DNA from: Erythroxylum novogranatense
Taxonomy: Eukaryota; Streptophyta; Magnoliopsida; Malpighiales; Erythroxylaceae
Reading direction: 5' to 3'
Assembly: GCA_029891385.1 (NCBI GenBank)
Contig: CM057230.1
Span: 39,031,858 to 39,095,857, forward strand
DNA: 64,000 nucleotides
Shown here: positions 20,836-33,905 of the stretch, in pieces
Numbering within the stretch: the first letter of the stretch is position 1
Layout: each line of letters opens with the position of its first letter
Notes under the pieces: model-generated
Told to the model about the DNA's origin: nothing
Seen by the model: only the letters and a program-made list of their open reading frames with translations
The model's database searches: none
Made by a program: the position numbers and the translations under genes

Positions 20836-22500
20836 CGTCATGTGTCGCGAGCATCCACTGTCTAAATACTAATGGTGCTTGCCGTATCTTCCAAGGAAGG
20901 ATATCTGCAGGAGAAACTATTTTATTTCTTGGTACCCAAATTTTCTTGGGTCCTTTATGGTTAGTAGTATGCACATGATGTAATCTATAATGCATATTAC
21001 TCGGACGTTGATTAAAATGTGTTGTCCTATTTCTTCCTTTTTTAGAGACAAATTTATTACGAGACTGAGTATTGTTTCTAGTAAACCCTAAACTAGTCTT
21101 ATTACTAGGATGTCTACATTTTTCTGGCATATCATTCATTTTCTTTGTACTCTCGGTGAAAGTAGCTAGATCGGTGATAGATTCTTGATCCTTAGCTTTG
21201 GTGATTAATCTCATCGATCATCTACAAGTTTCCTTTTAACTTCTAACTCTTTTTAAGCAAATATTTTCTCTCTATTTTCTCGGTATGTTTAATATTCTCT
21301 GCATACTTTTCTTCAACAACTTGTCTTTGTTTGAATAGCATGAGAATCTTCTAACAATTCTGAATATGCATCATGCAAGTTATCATAATCGGATTTTACC
21401 TCCTCATCACTATCTTCTTCAACCATTAGGTAAATGTTTGCATGTTTTGATGACTCGGAGTCTGTATCTGATTCAGATGAATCTAGATCCTCCCATGTTG
21501 CCATCATGCTTTTCTTGCCTTCTTTACTCTTCTTAGGTTTCTTCTTGAGAGTAGGGCATTCTGACTTGTAGTGTCCAGGCTGATTGCACTCGTAGCAAAT
21601 GATAGAAGACTTTTACGGCTTGGCTTCATCTTTTCCATTCTTTACGAATGTCAGGTTATACGGGCTTCTTTTTCCACATACATCTTATCTTTCTGGAAAT
21701 GAAAGATAATTCGTCATCTTCATCACTTGACTCGATTGATTGGTGGAGTTATCATCCTTTGATTCTTCAATCTTCAATACCTTCGATGACTTCCTCCTTC
21801 TTTGAGTCTTATGATTCTTCTGTCCGGCCTTCAGTGCTATTGACTTGTCTCGCTTGGGCTTGTCTTCATCATTGAGTTCTACTTCATGAATCTTCAAGGA
21901 TCCCAGCAACTCATCTAGCTTCAGGACACTCAAGTCTTTTGCTTCTTGCACTGCAGTTACTTTAGGTCTCCATCTCTTAGGAAGGCTTTAGGATCTTTCG
22001 AACATGATCTTGGTTATTGTAAGTCCTTCCAAGAGCTTTTAATCCGTTGACAATTGTTTGAAATCTTCCAAACATTTGATCGATAGATTCTTCATCTTCC
22101 ATCTGAAAAGTTCATATTGATGTACAAGAATACTTATCTTGGATTCTTTAACTTGACTAGTGCCTTCATGAGCAATGGACAATATGTCCCACATCTCTTT
22201 TCTTGATGTCGCAACCATGCACTTTGTCGTATTCGCTCGCTTAGGGCACACGTTAAAAAAATTTCGCTTTGAATTGATTTGTATTCTTGCTTTACGATCA
22301 CCAGTCCATCGCCCGTGGAATAGAACTATCTTCGTCATCTACTGGTATATAGGGTCCGTTTTCTATTCGTCCCAAAGGTCTACATGTGTAGATTCGATGA
22401 ATAACCGCATTCTATCTTTGCGATAATGGTAGTCTTCTCCATTGAATCTTTGGAGGTCTAGTGATGAGGCTCCTTGACGATGTATACATGTGACTCGCCA
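20836..22500 (-). pseudogene. Copia gag (UBN2-type) of the deleted element
   Basis: On -, the start region near 22498 encodes a short Ser/Arg-rich N-terminus, followed by broken gag. Diagnostic pieces are SIAHEGTSQVKESKISILVH near 22170-22110, KDLSVLKLDELLGSLKIHE near 21940-21890, a CCHC knuckle CYECNQPGHYKSEC near 21600-21555, an acidic Ser/Glu/Asp segment at 21507-21313, and KIWVPRNKIV near 20950-20920 at the gag/protease boundary. Several frameshifts are present. Gag would package element RNA, possibly with help from a full-length relative. Confidence 0.8.
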
Positions 22501-22557
22501 TTATCTTTAATCCACACTTCGCTAAAGTGATTCTTGGATACCAAGCTCGATACCAAT

Positions 22558-23593
22558 TGAAGTGAATCACTGCGTTAATACAACACTTATAAAATGATAA
22601 TAGAATGCACGAGAAGGGGGTTGAATTGTGTATTCCCTTTTGAATATCTTTTCAAATTACTTGTTAGAAATAAAAATTCTTTACAGAATTCTTATTAATC
22701 CTGATTGATCAAAACTTTTCAATGCTAAGTATATGAATAGTAAATAAAGATCAAATTTGAAACTAAAAGTGAGATAGAGAATGAGAGTAGTAGACACGCA
22801 GATTTATCCTGGTTCACCCCAAACCGTGGGCTACGTCCAGTCCTCAGAGTTTCTTCTGAGATTTCACTATCTCTTCAAACTTTACAAGTATTCTTTCACG
22901 AGCCTCTTCAGGTCTCTACACCAGTATTCTTTCACACTTAGCCTCTGTAGGCTATCTGTACAACTCTTTCTTTTCAGAAAAGAATTTGAACACTTTGTTA
23001 CAGTAAGATAGCGTTCAGCTAATTCGCACTTAATCGCTTTTTCACTTTGTGTAATTTTTCTCAAAACAGCTAACTCTGCGGTCTTGACTTGACTTGTATT
23101 TATAGCCTTAAATGCATAGCGCTTCTTGATTCTTGAATCTTGAATCTTTAATCTTTAAAAGCAGTTAATCAGTTGAGTTACGTAACTAACTTTCGAGCCG
23201 ACTCTTGCGTCTGTTTCTTTTACTGCGTCTGCGTCTGCTTAAGCTTTGCGTCTGCGTCTGCGTCGCTTTTCTTCTGCGTCTGTATCTACATTTGTGTCTT
23301 TATGCATTTATTGTCTTGTGTCATCTGTGTCTATGTTGATTTTTTACTTTGACACACTTCGTCTATGTTTGACTTGTATCAACTTTATGCATCTTTGGTG
23401 ATGTCTTGCAACTTTAATGCATCTCTTTGTACATTTATTCAAACTTAAATACATCTTGGACTTCGCCTCATATCGTCTTCTTCTTAAATGCATCTCCAAT
23501 TAAATGCAGGATTGTTTTGTTTTCTTGTTTTTGATCTCACTATATTTGTTATACATCAAAATCATTTATATGTAAAGTCATTCTGACTTAACA
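22558..23593 (-). repeat. 5' LTR of the 16.4-kb copia element
   Basis: 1036 bp. Read on -, it begins TGTTAAGTC at 23593 and ends CTTCA at 22558, next to the primer site. TATAAATA is at about 23097-23104 (-). Confidence 0.93.
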
Positions 23594-24540
23594 CAATTAT
23601 CAATCAAGCAAACTATAAATGAACCAAAATGAACCGAACCATAAATGAATCAAGACCATACTCCTTTCATTTAATTCAACTCCAAATTGAATCCATTATC
23701 CAACTCCAACCAACGGCACATAAATGCTTCATAATTTCATTCCAACTTCCTATTCACAACCATAACACAAATGCAATTAACTATAAAAAATTATAACAAA
23801 AATTGAAAACACACTTAAATAGAAGTTCACAATCGGGGATTGGGTATTATTCCAGATCGGGTTGGGTTAGATCGAGTTTAGATCTGGGTGTTATTCCTAT
23901 ATCTGATAGTTGCGATCTTGTGGATGCGTGGGTGACATAGAAGAGCGGATGATGGTGGCATGGTGCGTTGGTGGTCCTTATGGAAGATGACTGAAGGTTG
24001 AAGGAGGTCTGGATAAAGCTTAGTGGCGACGAGTTTGCATGGTGGAGGATGATCCGAAGATGACCACTGGAGAGGTGGGTCATAGGAGCATCACCGGAGA
24101 GGTGGGATATAGGAGCATTGCTGGAGAGGTAGGATATAAGAGCAGGAGCACCACCAACGATAGAGAGGAGAACGAGAGAGAGAAAGTGGAGAGGACGAGA
24201 GCATGGGTGAGATAGAGAGAGGATGAGGTGAGTTTGAGAGAGCCAAAAAAATGAAAAAGGAAAGGCAGGGGGGTTGTTAGGGTTGTTATTTTTTATTTTT
24301 GCAAAAAGGTCCACAGTTTTTGTTAAAATTACAGTATTGACTGATATATGGCCGGCATTTTGAATACTGGTCAGTACTTGGCAAAAACACCCGGTATCGA
24401 CGAGTACCTACAGCTAGATGAAATATGTTGATATCGTTACATTTTTTTTAAAAGCACGAGGCCCGACCGATCGAGCGGTATTCAATACCCTATCGTACTG
24501 GCCAAAAAATGGAATGGTATTTAATACCCTAATTTGGTCT
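23594..24540. other. Right-hand part of the hAT element
   Basis: It resumes hAT-flank sequence after the CAATT duplication. 23850-24260 is G-rich with repeated GGAGAGGTGGGATATAGGAGC-like blocks of about 25-30 bp (24065-24140), which on - give a His/Ser/Pro-rich open frame at 24314-23847. I regard that frame as incidental. Motifs with GGTAT/ATACC follow to about 24530. Confidence 0.4.
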
Positions 24541-25014
24541 CTTTCCTTGCCTCTCACAAAAATGCAGCGTATCTTAACAAGTAGGAATGTTGTGTGATTT
24601 TGATGCATCACCAAACTATTAACTATCAGAGAGAACTGCAGTGTGATATTGACACGTCATTCTCCAGGATTTTGGCCTTTTCAGCTACATGGAACTATAA
24701 ATTTGACATTTTTTTCACCTTTTATTCTTTTGTTTGAAGAGCTTGGTGTATATAACAGCTGCAGTAGATCTTTTATGCCATGGACATTGATACTCGTTCT
24801 TACAGGGAAATTAAAATACCGTCAAGAATAGGCATGCATTGGTACTATTGCTATATTTGAATTCTCAGACATGCATTGGTACTACTGTCATTTAAATTCT
24901 CATTCATGCATTATTTAACCTCAGTAATACCCTTTTATGTCCTTGTCCTGTCTTTAAATACCAAACCTGTGTTTATGGAGATGTATGAAGATATAATGTA
25001 GCATTGCAATTGAA
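24541..25014. other. AT-rich intergenic stretch
   Basis: No gene supported. A short duplication carrying GCATTGGTACTA is at about 24836-24858 and 24871-24890. A small open frame at 24643-24831 has no recognisable feature. Confidence 0.4.
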
Positions 25015-26890
25015 TGTTTTAGCAACTATTTTGATGTTTGACTGTAAACAAAATTTTAGAAAGTTTTTGAAATAGTTTTGAATCAAATTTGTGTGAAAAT
25101 GATAATTTTTCATTTTTTAAAAAAATTAAGAATTTTAAAAGCTTATTTTTGGACATATTGGTCGAGCTAATCTATAAGTATGGTCGACCAATATCTCTTG
25201 AAAGTTAGTAAAAATGTATACTATGAGTTTGTTGATATATTAGTTAATACATTGATCCATCAATATCTTTTAGTGGTTGACCATTTGAAAGGAAAAACTT
25301 TCATATATCGAAGAATATTGATATTGGTCGATACATTGGTCAACTAATGTACTAAATTGGTTAATCAATATCACCATTAATAGTCATTATAATGGCTACT
25401 TTTTTGTTTCTAGTGACTACTTTAGGTTGTTTTGATTATAAATAAATCATGTATGAGTTATTTAAGAATGTTATACATGCTAGAGGGTTGCTAACAATTT
25501 TGAGAGGCTTAAGAGTGTATGAGTATATTACAACACTTATTGACCCTTTATTCAATAGTGTGAATAAGAAGCTTTTGAGTTGTACACTTGTTATAATCGA
25601 GGAAATTGATTAGGAAACACTTAATAAGGATTTCTCTTAATCTTGAATATAATTTATAAAGGGTTAATATTCACTGATGGAAAAAATAAGATGATTATAA
25701 TTCTCTTCATTCATAACAAAGAAGATGTTGTATAAATGACTACTCTTCATCTATTAAAGGAAGAAGACGACAAAATCTCAGGTGTAGCTTGGGAGTGGAT
25801 GTAAGTTAAGGTTTATTTGGCCAACCTATAATAAATTATTTTCTTTCTCTTTCTTTACTCTCTTTTACTTATTATAGTGATTATTTAGCGATTATCATAA
25901 GTGAATTTTTTATAACTATTAATCAGTTTAGAAATAGGAAAAAAATAAATACATACAATTCTCCATCCTCTCAAGTGTCATCCTAGGACCAATGATTGGT
26001 ATTATAGCATTTCTCATTTATTGCTTATAGATTTCTAGCAAATTTTGAGAAATAACTATTATGGCATAATTTCATTCACTTTTTGGTCAAAATAGTCAAT
26101 GTATACTTAGACTCCTTTTCTTTGAAGGTGATAATTACATTTATTGAAAAGCTAGGATGAATCACTTTCTTTTATATAAAGGGGTTAATCTTTAGAGAAT
26201 TATATAGAATGCTCCTTGTGTTTCAATGAGAACTATAGTAATAGATAAAAATGGAGACTAAGATGCCAAATGGTATAAGTGAATGGAGCGATAATTATAC
26301 TCATTATATTAAATAACAAAATAGTATATATTTTATTTTGTGATCTCACTATAAGTTGATTTAATAAGGTGTTTATATTTAAATATGACATACATTTGAA
26401 ATCACACATGAAGGCACTATTCAAGTAAAAGAGAGCAAAGTAAACTTATTACTACATCAATATAAGCTACTGCACAAAGAAAAAGATGAGTCAATTTTTA
26501 ATATGTGTACTCGCCCCATTTATATCATTACTTCTCTTAAAGATATTAGTAGGAATTACACTAATTTTGAATTAGTGAGAATTTTTTTTAAGTTTTTACC
26601 TAGGTTTAGGAGGCAAAGGTTACGATTATATAAGAAGCCAAAAGTTTGAGAATCCATTAAAAGAGTTATTTTAATTACTTTTGTCATACGAGATGTGGAT
26701 GAAAAAATTGCATATAGAGGAAATGACTATGATAAGAAGAGGTATAATGTTTAAGTCTCTAAGAATGAGAATTTGATGATGAAGACATTCACAAGGGAGA
26801 GTGAAGAAGATGATATAAAGCTCATTATAAAGAAATTCAAGTTCTTAAAAAAAAGAGGAAACGTTGAAGAAAAAAACACTCAAGGCACGA
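25015..26890 (+). mobile_element. Decayed Ty1/copia remnant: 5' LTR and gag
   Basis: The LTR is about 25015-25993. It carries palindromic TTGGTCGACCAA-type motifs (25160-25380), a TATAAATAAA box at 25437-25446, and is followed by TTGGTATTATAGC at about 25996, an initiator-Met primer site altered by C to T changes. Gag pieces on + are EGDNYIYWKARMNHFL near 26127-26175, FEITHEGTIQVKESKVNLLL near 26396-26450, a DESIFNMCTRPI block near 26490, and YDKKRYNV near 26730. All are broken by stops. No pol or 3' LTR is recognised. The left LTR border is a guess. Confidence 0.65.
25160..25380 (+). repeat. TTGGTCGACCAA-type motif cluster in the copia-remnant U3
   Basis: ATTGGTCGAGC, GGTCGACCAATAT, TGGTTGACCA, ATTGGTCGATAC and TTGGTCAACTAA occur within about 220 bp, ending some 60 bp before a TATAAATAAA box. 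These look like diverged copies of one short palindrome. Confidence 0.55.
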
Positions 26891-29519
26891 TGTAATGTGT
26901 GTATCTGATTAAAGTAACACTAAAGATCAACCAGGCAAGTGTACATATTGTTCCTATAGTATAACTTAGTGAATATGATTATTGATCTCATGAGGACAAC
27001 AAGTATTACTATTAATTATCTTTCTATTATTTAATCTAAAAATTGATTAAATTAAAAGAGGAGATTATCGAAACTAAAATAACTAGTATAAAATAATAGA
27101 CCAAATTAATGAATAAGAATATAACAATCAAATGATAATTAAAATCAAGATGTAGAATCCACCTAAAACCTTTATATGCCAAAATTTATTTTGATTCAAA
27201 TATTAACCTTAGTTTCATATACTAGTAGAAAATTTAAATTTACAACCATATTTTCTTAAGACATATAACCTTTTCTTTCGATCAAACCTCCTAAGATTAA
27301 CTCATTTTGTGAATTTGACATTAACCCAAAAGTTTAATCACTAGGATTTCATGTAATTCTTTCTATTCAAGTCATTATCTATTCATATATATGATTTTCA
27401 ATCCTTATATAGCATATTCAATTCAATCACAAAAGTAATTATGAACAATTAGCAATAAAATTTAAGGCTTTCATTGAATTAAATAGTTATTCTAAAATAA
27501 TAGTTCAAGAGTTCATCTCATCTAGATCTATCCAACAAATTTAATTCATAATAAGATAAAAGAAACAAAAAACATAAAAAAAATCACAAAACAAAAGAAC
27601 TCATTCTTATGATCTTGAAATATTAATGTTCTTTAGTTGAATCTTGATAAAATCCCCTTCTTTGTCTCTAAAGTTTCCCCTTTCTTGTCCCAACACACTC
27701 TAGTTCAGTTCGTTATAACTGTTTTTGATCCTCTAACACTCTCTATCCTTTTAAGAATAAAATTTTAGAATTTTTGTAAATTGTTTTTGCTAATATGAGA
27801 TCAATATGGATTCATATTACACCACTATGAGCTTAATAACTCGATAATAACCCTAAATCATGCATTTAAGGTTTTATCTTAAGAACATAGGTCTAAATAT
27901 CATAAACACAATTCCAGTGTTTATGCTATATTGTTCATGTGATAAATTATCAAAGATATAAAATGCACTAGTATACTATGTAAGTAGAAAATAGGTTTGT
28001 ATTTGACCTATATTTTGAGAATATGGGTCTATTTTTCACTATTATTCCTCTAAAATCATACAAAACCTCTTTAACTTAGCTCCTTTTTGTCCAAATTTAT
28101 TGCTTCTTTACTAGGAAAAACAAGGCATGTAAACAAAATATAAGTTGCATTAAGTACTAAATCCAATAAAAGCTGTCAATGTTCAAGCATAAAAATCTAA
28201 AAATCATACTAAAAATATAATTTAATTAGCATTTATCAAATTCCCTCATATTTAAGCATTTTCTTGTCCTCGAGAAAGTAAATTTCATCAATCATAACTT
28301 AAATAGGTGGTAACTTTAGAAAGAATTTAATTAACCAATTTCATTGATCAAGAATCATTATTATTAGTTTAATTACAAAGTTCATCAATTTACCGGGCAT
28401 TTAGCTATTTGCATTAAGTCATAAGTCAATTCAATTTAACTCTATAATCTTTTAAATTTCAAATTAATCCAAAAGATTCAACCTAATTTATAAAATTAAT
28501 ATATATGAGAAAGATGTTTCAACTTTCAATTATTTATATAACCCTGATTGGGAAAAAGAAAAGCATTAATTTTAAATTAACACAATAACATTCAGATGCT
28601 TGTTTGAAAAGTCACCTAACCTTTTGACACAAGAGTAAACATCTTATATGAATACTCCTGATTATTCAATTAGGTTGCTATTTCAAATAGCTACGAGTAC
28701 CACTTTTTAACTTCATGCTTACTTATTTACACGTTTCTTTTTGTAGGATACTAGAAATGCTTAAAAATAATTCACTTTTAACTTAATCATGTATCTACAT
28801 TATATGAAAAGTATCATAGAACAAATCAAGTGTCTATTTTCCAAATTAATAAATTAATTAAAATTAAAATAATTTTTAATGCTTGTAACTATTTTCCTAA
28901 ACTAATCAAAGCAAAATAGCTGCCAAACTTACAATGATTTATCTCGATCAATAGCCTTTCAGAGTTAAAAAATTTCCTAAAATTGTTCCCTATTAAGTTA
29001 ATTATAATAAAATTGATAAGCATAACTAAGTAATTGCCTCTGCATACCTAAGCTTTGTATTGTCCCCAATGTACATGACATATAACAACCTAAAAAAAAG
29101 AAGAAAAGGGAAAGAAGGGAAATTAAGAGAATTAGTACTTCCTTGATAATAAAAGAATGATGACCTTGTTCGATGTCATTAATAATTGTTATTATTTAAT
29201 TTGTCACTGGGGTTCCTTAACTATTAACTCACTCTCTAAAGACATATAAGGATGCTCTTAAAATTTGAAACGTATTTTTGAGGTAAATTAAACACGAAAT
29301 CTACATAACATATATTACTTATGCCAATATGATAAATAAGGCATTTAACATAAGTCCCTATTGTGTACGTGTTCTAAAAGGTCAACACTGCCTTTTAAAA
29401 AACTAAACACGAGTTTTAAACCTGTGAGGGCATTCTTAAGCACGGTTCAAACAGTAGACTTTTAATAAGTTCTAATCAGATTATGTTTTTAGTATGATTT
29501 TGAGAATTTTTTTAAAAAA
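26891..29519. other. AT-rich non-coding region, probably old retroelement sequence
   Basis: No ORF longer than 60 codons. AGTGTACATATTGTTCCTAT...CTCATGAGGACAA (26938-26998) and AATTCCCTCATATTTAAGCATTTTCTTGTCCTCGAG (28239-28275) resemble non-coding blocks I associate with plant LTR elements, but I cannot assign a family. The rest is AT-rich with nothing recognisable. Confidence 0.3.
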
Positions 29520-29599
29520 TTAAAAGGAATTGTATTAATAATAGCAAAAGCTATAAAAACAACATTACAATGAGTCATTTAATCTGACCACAATTCAGC

Positions 29600-29706
29600 A
29601 AAAACCAATTTACAAAATTATATTACAAATGCTTTATGCCATAATTTCTTCATAAGTGAATTAGCCTCAGTATTGTGGTCCAATCTCTTATGGAAATAGT
29701 CCCTTA
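29600..29706 (+). pseudogene. LINE 3' region, first piece
   Basis: On +, the frame ending LWSNLLWK..SLNPKGYDIT reads across the TTA duplication into the piece at 30976. It is the region just before the zinc-binding zf-RVT motif of plant LINE reverse transcriptases. The left border is unclear. It is split from the next piece by the MITE at 29707-30975. Confidence 0.55.
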
Positions 29707-30975
<1,269 letters not shown>

Positions 30976-31200
30976 TTAATCCTAAAGGTTATGATATTAC
31001 GTAGTTAGCGATTAAGAATCGACTGAACGAAATGCCATTGGTTCTCACCCATAGATAAAACTTGTTTACTTTTATCATTCGGCGGAGGAGGACAGGAATC
31101 AGTTTTTTTTGTCTATGAATACTCCAAAGCCATATGGAACACGATCTTGTACATGCTAGAAGCTGTAGACTTTACCTATGAATGGGAGGATATGCTGAAT
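30976..31200 (+). pseudogene. LINE 3' region, second piece
   Basis: On +: LAIKNRL near 31007 (preceded by TAG where Trp is usual), then a decayed zf-RVT-type segment with EEDRNQFFFVYEYSKAIWN near 31087-31140 and LYMLEAVDFTYEWEDML to 31197. The frame resumes at 50288 after the copia insertion. zf-RVT is the C-terminal region of plant LINE reverse transcriptase. Confidence 0.75.
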
Positions 31201-32231
31201 TGTAAGTGATCTAGAAGGGGGGTTGAATAGATCCTTAATCTTTTTGTAATTTTCTACAACAAAATCAGAAGTTAATTCACACAAAAATGATTTAAATAAA
31301 TTTAAATAACCAGAGTATGGAAGAAGATCAAACACTGTTTTATAGAGGTTTGGTGCTAAGACCTACATCCTCTACCTAAGCTCCCACTTAGGATTTTGCC
31401 AATCACTTTATTGCACACTTTGTAGTTGAGTGTGAACTTTTTACAATGCCACTTGAATTCCGGCTCAAGCTACCTTACAAACGATTTGTCTTCCGGCACA
31501 AATCTTAGCTCACACGAGACCTTCCACTTATCACTCAAATTGTAAAAGAAATATAGCAAAGATTGAAGAACAAGTGCTCAATATAATAGTGTAACAAAAT
31601 GAGAGCAATTTGGAGCAATAGAAGAGTATTTAGGCTTGTAGAACTTGTGTATACTCTTCTTCCATCATCCTCTATTTATACTTGAAGAAATATAGCTGTT
31701 GGAGCTCTTCTAGTCGTTGCTTTGATTGTTATTACCGTTCCTTGATAATCTCCATTCCATTTTTAGCTAATTGGACCGTTGGAGCTGATTTGGTGCATCC
31801 ATAAATCGACTTGTCGAATGAATAAGTCGACTTGTTTCAACCATTTACGTAAAAATTGTAACTCCGCTCTCCAATAAGTCGACTTGTGCTATGTAAGTCG
31901 ATTTGTCGTCCTCGATAAGTCGACTTGTGTTATGTAAGTCGACTTGTGTTGATATATCTTCATATATAAGTCGACTTATGTATTGCAGGTCGACTTGTGC
32001 TGCCTTTAACGGTAACATTCATCTAGATCTTTTATAATCCTCATGTTTTAAGCCATTTTCCTTATAAGGAACCTCCTATCTTGATTCTTCAATGATTAAA
32101 CACTTGCTCATCTTGTTTTGCACGATTCTTTCATTGAATAATACCTGAAATAATTTCTTAACTAATTCTAGATATTTTATTATTATCAAAACATAAAGGG
32201 ATTTAATTTGTCAACCACCATTGGTCCAACA
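31201..32231 (-). repeat. 3' LTR of the SIRE-like element
   Basis: 1031 bp, closely similar to 49249-50287. The TATA box is TATAAAT on - at 31674-31680. The palindrome array is at about 31800-32000. Confidence 0.95.
31800..32000. repeat. AAGTCGACTT palindrome array in the U3 of the SIRE-like 3' LTR
   Basis: About eight copies of a 10-14 bp palindrome with a GTCGAC core, some with one mismatch, are found, for example, near 31828, 31880, 31898, 31916, 31935, 31966 and 31988. It lies about 120-320 bp upstream of the TATA box in the - sense. Confidence 0.9.
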
Positions 32232-32641
32232 ATCTCCCCCTTTTTGATAATGACAAAATATTTAAAAATTGAAAAGAAAATTGAAAGACATAAAACTTGA
32301 TCAAGGATTTTAATCCCTTGTCTTGATGGTTAGTTTGTCTCCTCCTTAATTAATAAACCAAGGATTAAAATAGAGATCAACATAATTGCAAATCAATGAA
32401 ATAACTTGTCTCTCCCTTAATCAAATGTCAATTTCCAATTGTACTCCCCCTTTTTGTCGTAATAAAAAATCAATAGGAAAAATAGACTCAAATGAAGATT
32501 AATGAAGTGTATGACTAAACATAGCATCAAACACAAACAATATCAAAAGTCATTACAAAATATATCAAACCAACACAAACACAAAACACATAAAACAAAA
32601 ACAGAAGTAGAAATGTTGGTCAAGGCTCAATGCAATACACA
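32232..32641. other. Non-coding tail between accessory ORF and 3' LTR of the SIRE-like element
   Basis: It contains the polypurine tract next to the LTR and a second purine run (on -, AAAAAGGGGGAGTAC, near 32440-32455), a duplicated polypurine arrangement reported for SIRE-type elements. No ORF. Confidence 0.6.
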
Positions 32642-33905
32642 TTATGTCGAAGAATCATCGTGCCTACACCCTAGCTTGTAAAAAATCTTCTTGATGTTCT
32701 TCTCTAAGCGGGTAAGCATGCTGCGTTGCTCTTCAATTTTTCTTTCCATCCTTATAAGCATATCTTGTTGATCATCATGTCGCTCATTTATTTCATCCAA
32801 CTGATCTCGAATTTCCTGAATATCAGCCTGGGATACTTCACTTCTTCCCACATTACTTGGCCGTGAGCTACTAGGACGATCTGTTGTCCTCTTAGATCGT
32901 TTCCTCGAAGGGACCTGCTCACTTACTAAAGTCAACCCAAGCTTCTCAACATGATAGGAATAGACCCACCCTTTTTCAACTGTTCGAACCAACTTCATGC
33001 TCTTCAAGTTATAAGGCGTGAATCTCCAACTTTGAGGATAAGGAAAACTTGTAAAAGAATCCAGATTGCATCTTTTTACCTGAGAGATGTGGGTAATCAA
33101 AGCAACATAAGGCATTCCTTTATGTCGGACTGGTTTCCCTTTCAGCTGTCCTCGCAAAAGAGTTGCCTTTTTCCTCATCATTTGGATAACTAAGCTCGGA
33201 AAGTTTATTTTCCTCCCTTCCTTCAAGTGCCAAAGAATCTCCTTATCCAAAGCAGTGATCTGATTATTGCTAGCTTTCTTTGGGAACACAACCCTGTTAA
33301 TCGCATAATACAATAATCGATAATTTAACGATAGGTCTATAGCCTCAAAGGGAGGGGAATGATCGGAACATAACCGAACCAACAGATCAGCCCCTTTTTC
33401 CTCAGTATAGCCAAAATTCTCTTCGGCTTCCTCATCAGTATCACCCTCAGCATTCCTCAAAATCTCAAAATCAATAAGGGAAGCTCTAGGCCTAACTCCT
33501 CCTCTAGGTAAATGAAACAAGGTACACAAATCTGATTCAGTCAGATAAATAGCTCTCCCGTTAATTTTAGAAGACATAGTAACTCCATCCTCAACATTAC
33601 TGCCCATCACAACCAGATTCGCATAGAATTCCCTTACTATATCTTCATAAATATCAGTATGAAAACCCAAGAAATCTCTCAGCCCAAGGTTAGCAATTTC
33701 AGTAAACACATCTGAGAACTCACTACTATCTAACTCAACCCAATCAAATCTCATGGAGGGAATCAAAACTTCATCTTTAAGTACCTTATAATACAATGTT
33801 TGAGCATCCCTCAAGACAAATCTCGGTTCAATCGCGTCATTCTCCCTTGCAGCATCTCCCCTTGATGAAGACCCCCGAACTCGTGGTCTATTATGAACGT
33901 GGGGA
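32642..33905 (-). CDS. Accessory ORF of the SIRE-like element (putative plant transposon protein), main part
   Basis: It starts at ATG 43433 (MAPRKSSQNDKEPAQSQGP) and is cut by the chromovirus at the GGGGA duplication. It continues in frame at 33905 and ends at 32642, about 438 residues after virtual excision, with no internal stop. Middle region: IVREFYANL and SKINGRAIYLTESDLCTLFH near 33630-33510, YYAINRVVFP near 33310-33280 and an ITALDKEILWHLKEGRKINF block near 33260-33210, the layout of the plant family I know as Transposase_32. After a basic segment (RKRSKR), the C-terminus (about 32850-32680) is a coiled coil of Asp/Glu/Arg/Leu heptads. SIRE elements are known for an env-like ORF at this position, but I see no membrane segment or signal peptide. 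Role unknown. Confidence 0.8.

Larger units (their letters stand above)
16447..23593 (-). mobile_element. Non-autonomous Ty1/copia (SIRE-like) element with target duplication CAATT
   Basis: Both LTRs run TGTTAAGTC...CTTCA when read on -. CAATT stands at 16442-16446 and again at 23594-23598, so both ends are certain. The primer site, read on - as TTGGTATCGAGCTTGG, abuts the right LTR and differs slightly from the initiator-Met site TGGTATCAGAGC. The polypurine tract AAAAGGGGAGA abuts the left LTR. Total length is 7147 bp. Inside on - are gag, a protease remnant fused directly to the RNase H end, and an accessory ORF. Integrase and RT are absent. SIRE-like is inferred from gag motifs and the 3' accessory ORF. 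Confidence 0.93.
12480..24540 (-). mobile_element. Decayed hAT-type DNA transposon carrying a nested copia element
   Basis: The transposase pseudogene (13150-15476, -) is flanked on both sides by sequence with repeated GGTAT...ATACC motifs. On the left these are TTTGGTATCGAATTG near 12485 and AATACCGGGTATTG near 12530. On the right they are ACCCGGTATCGACG near 24390, GGTATTCAATACC near 24477 and GGTATTTAATACC near 24515. I take these as subterminal motifs of one element whose 5' leader was split by the copia element at 16447-23593. I could not define clean terminal inverted repeats or an 8-bp target duplication, so both ends are approximate. Confidence 0.45.

Noticed and set aside
23847..24314. 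155-codon - frame rich in Ser, Pro and His
   Set aside because: It comes from a G-rich, partly repeated stretch in the hAT flank. No domain, no splice context, no homologue I recognise.
24643..24831. Small host exon
   Set aside because: Open for 62 codons but with no splice partner, domain or codon signal I can support.
32642..33905. Envelope protein (retrovirus-like) for the copia accessory ORF
   Set aside because: SIRE ORFs at this position are called env-like, but I see no signal peptide, membrane segment or cleavage site. A plant transposon-protein domain plus coiled coil fits better.
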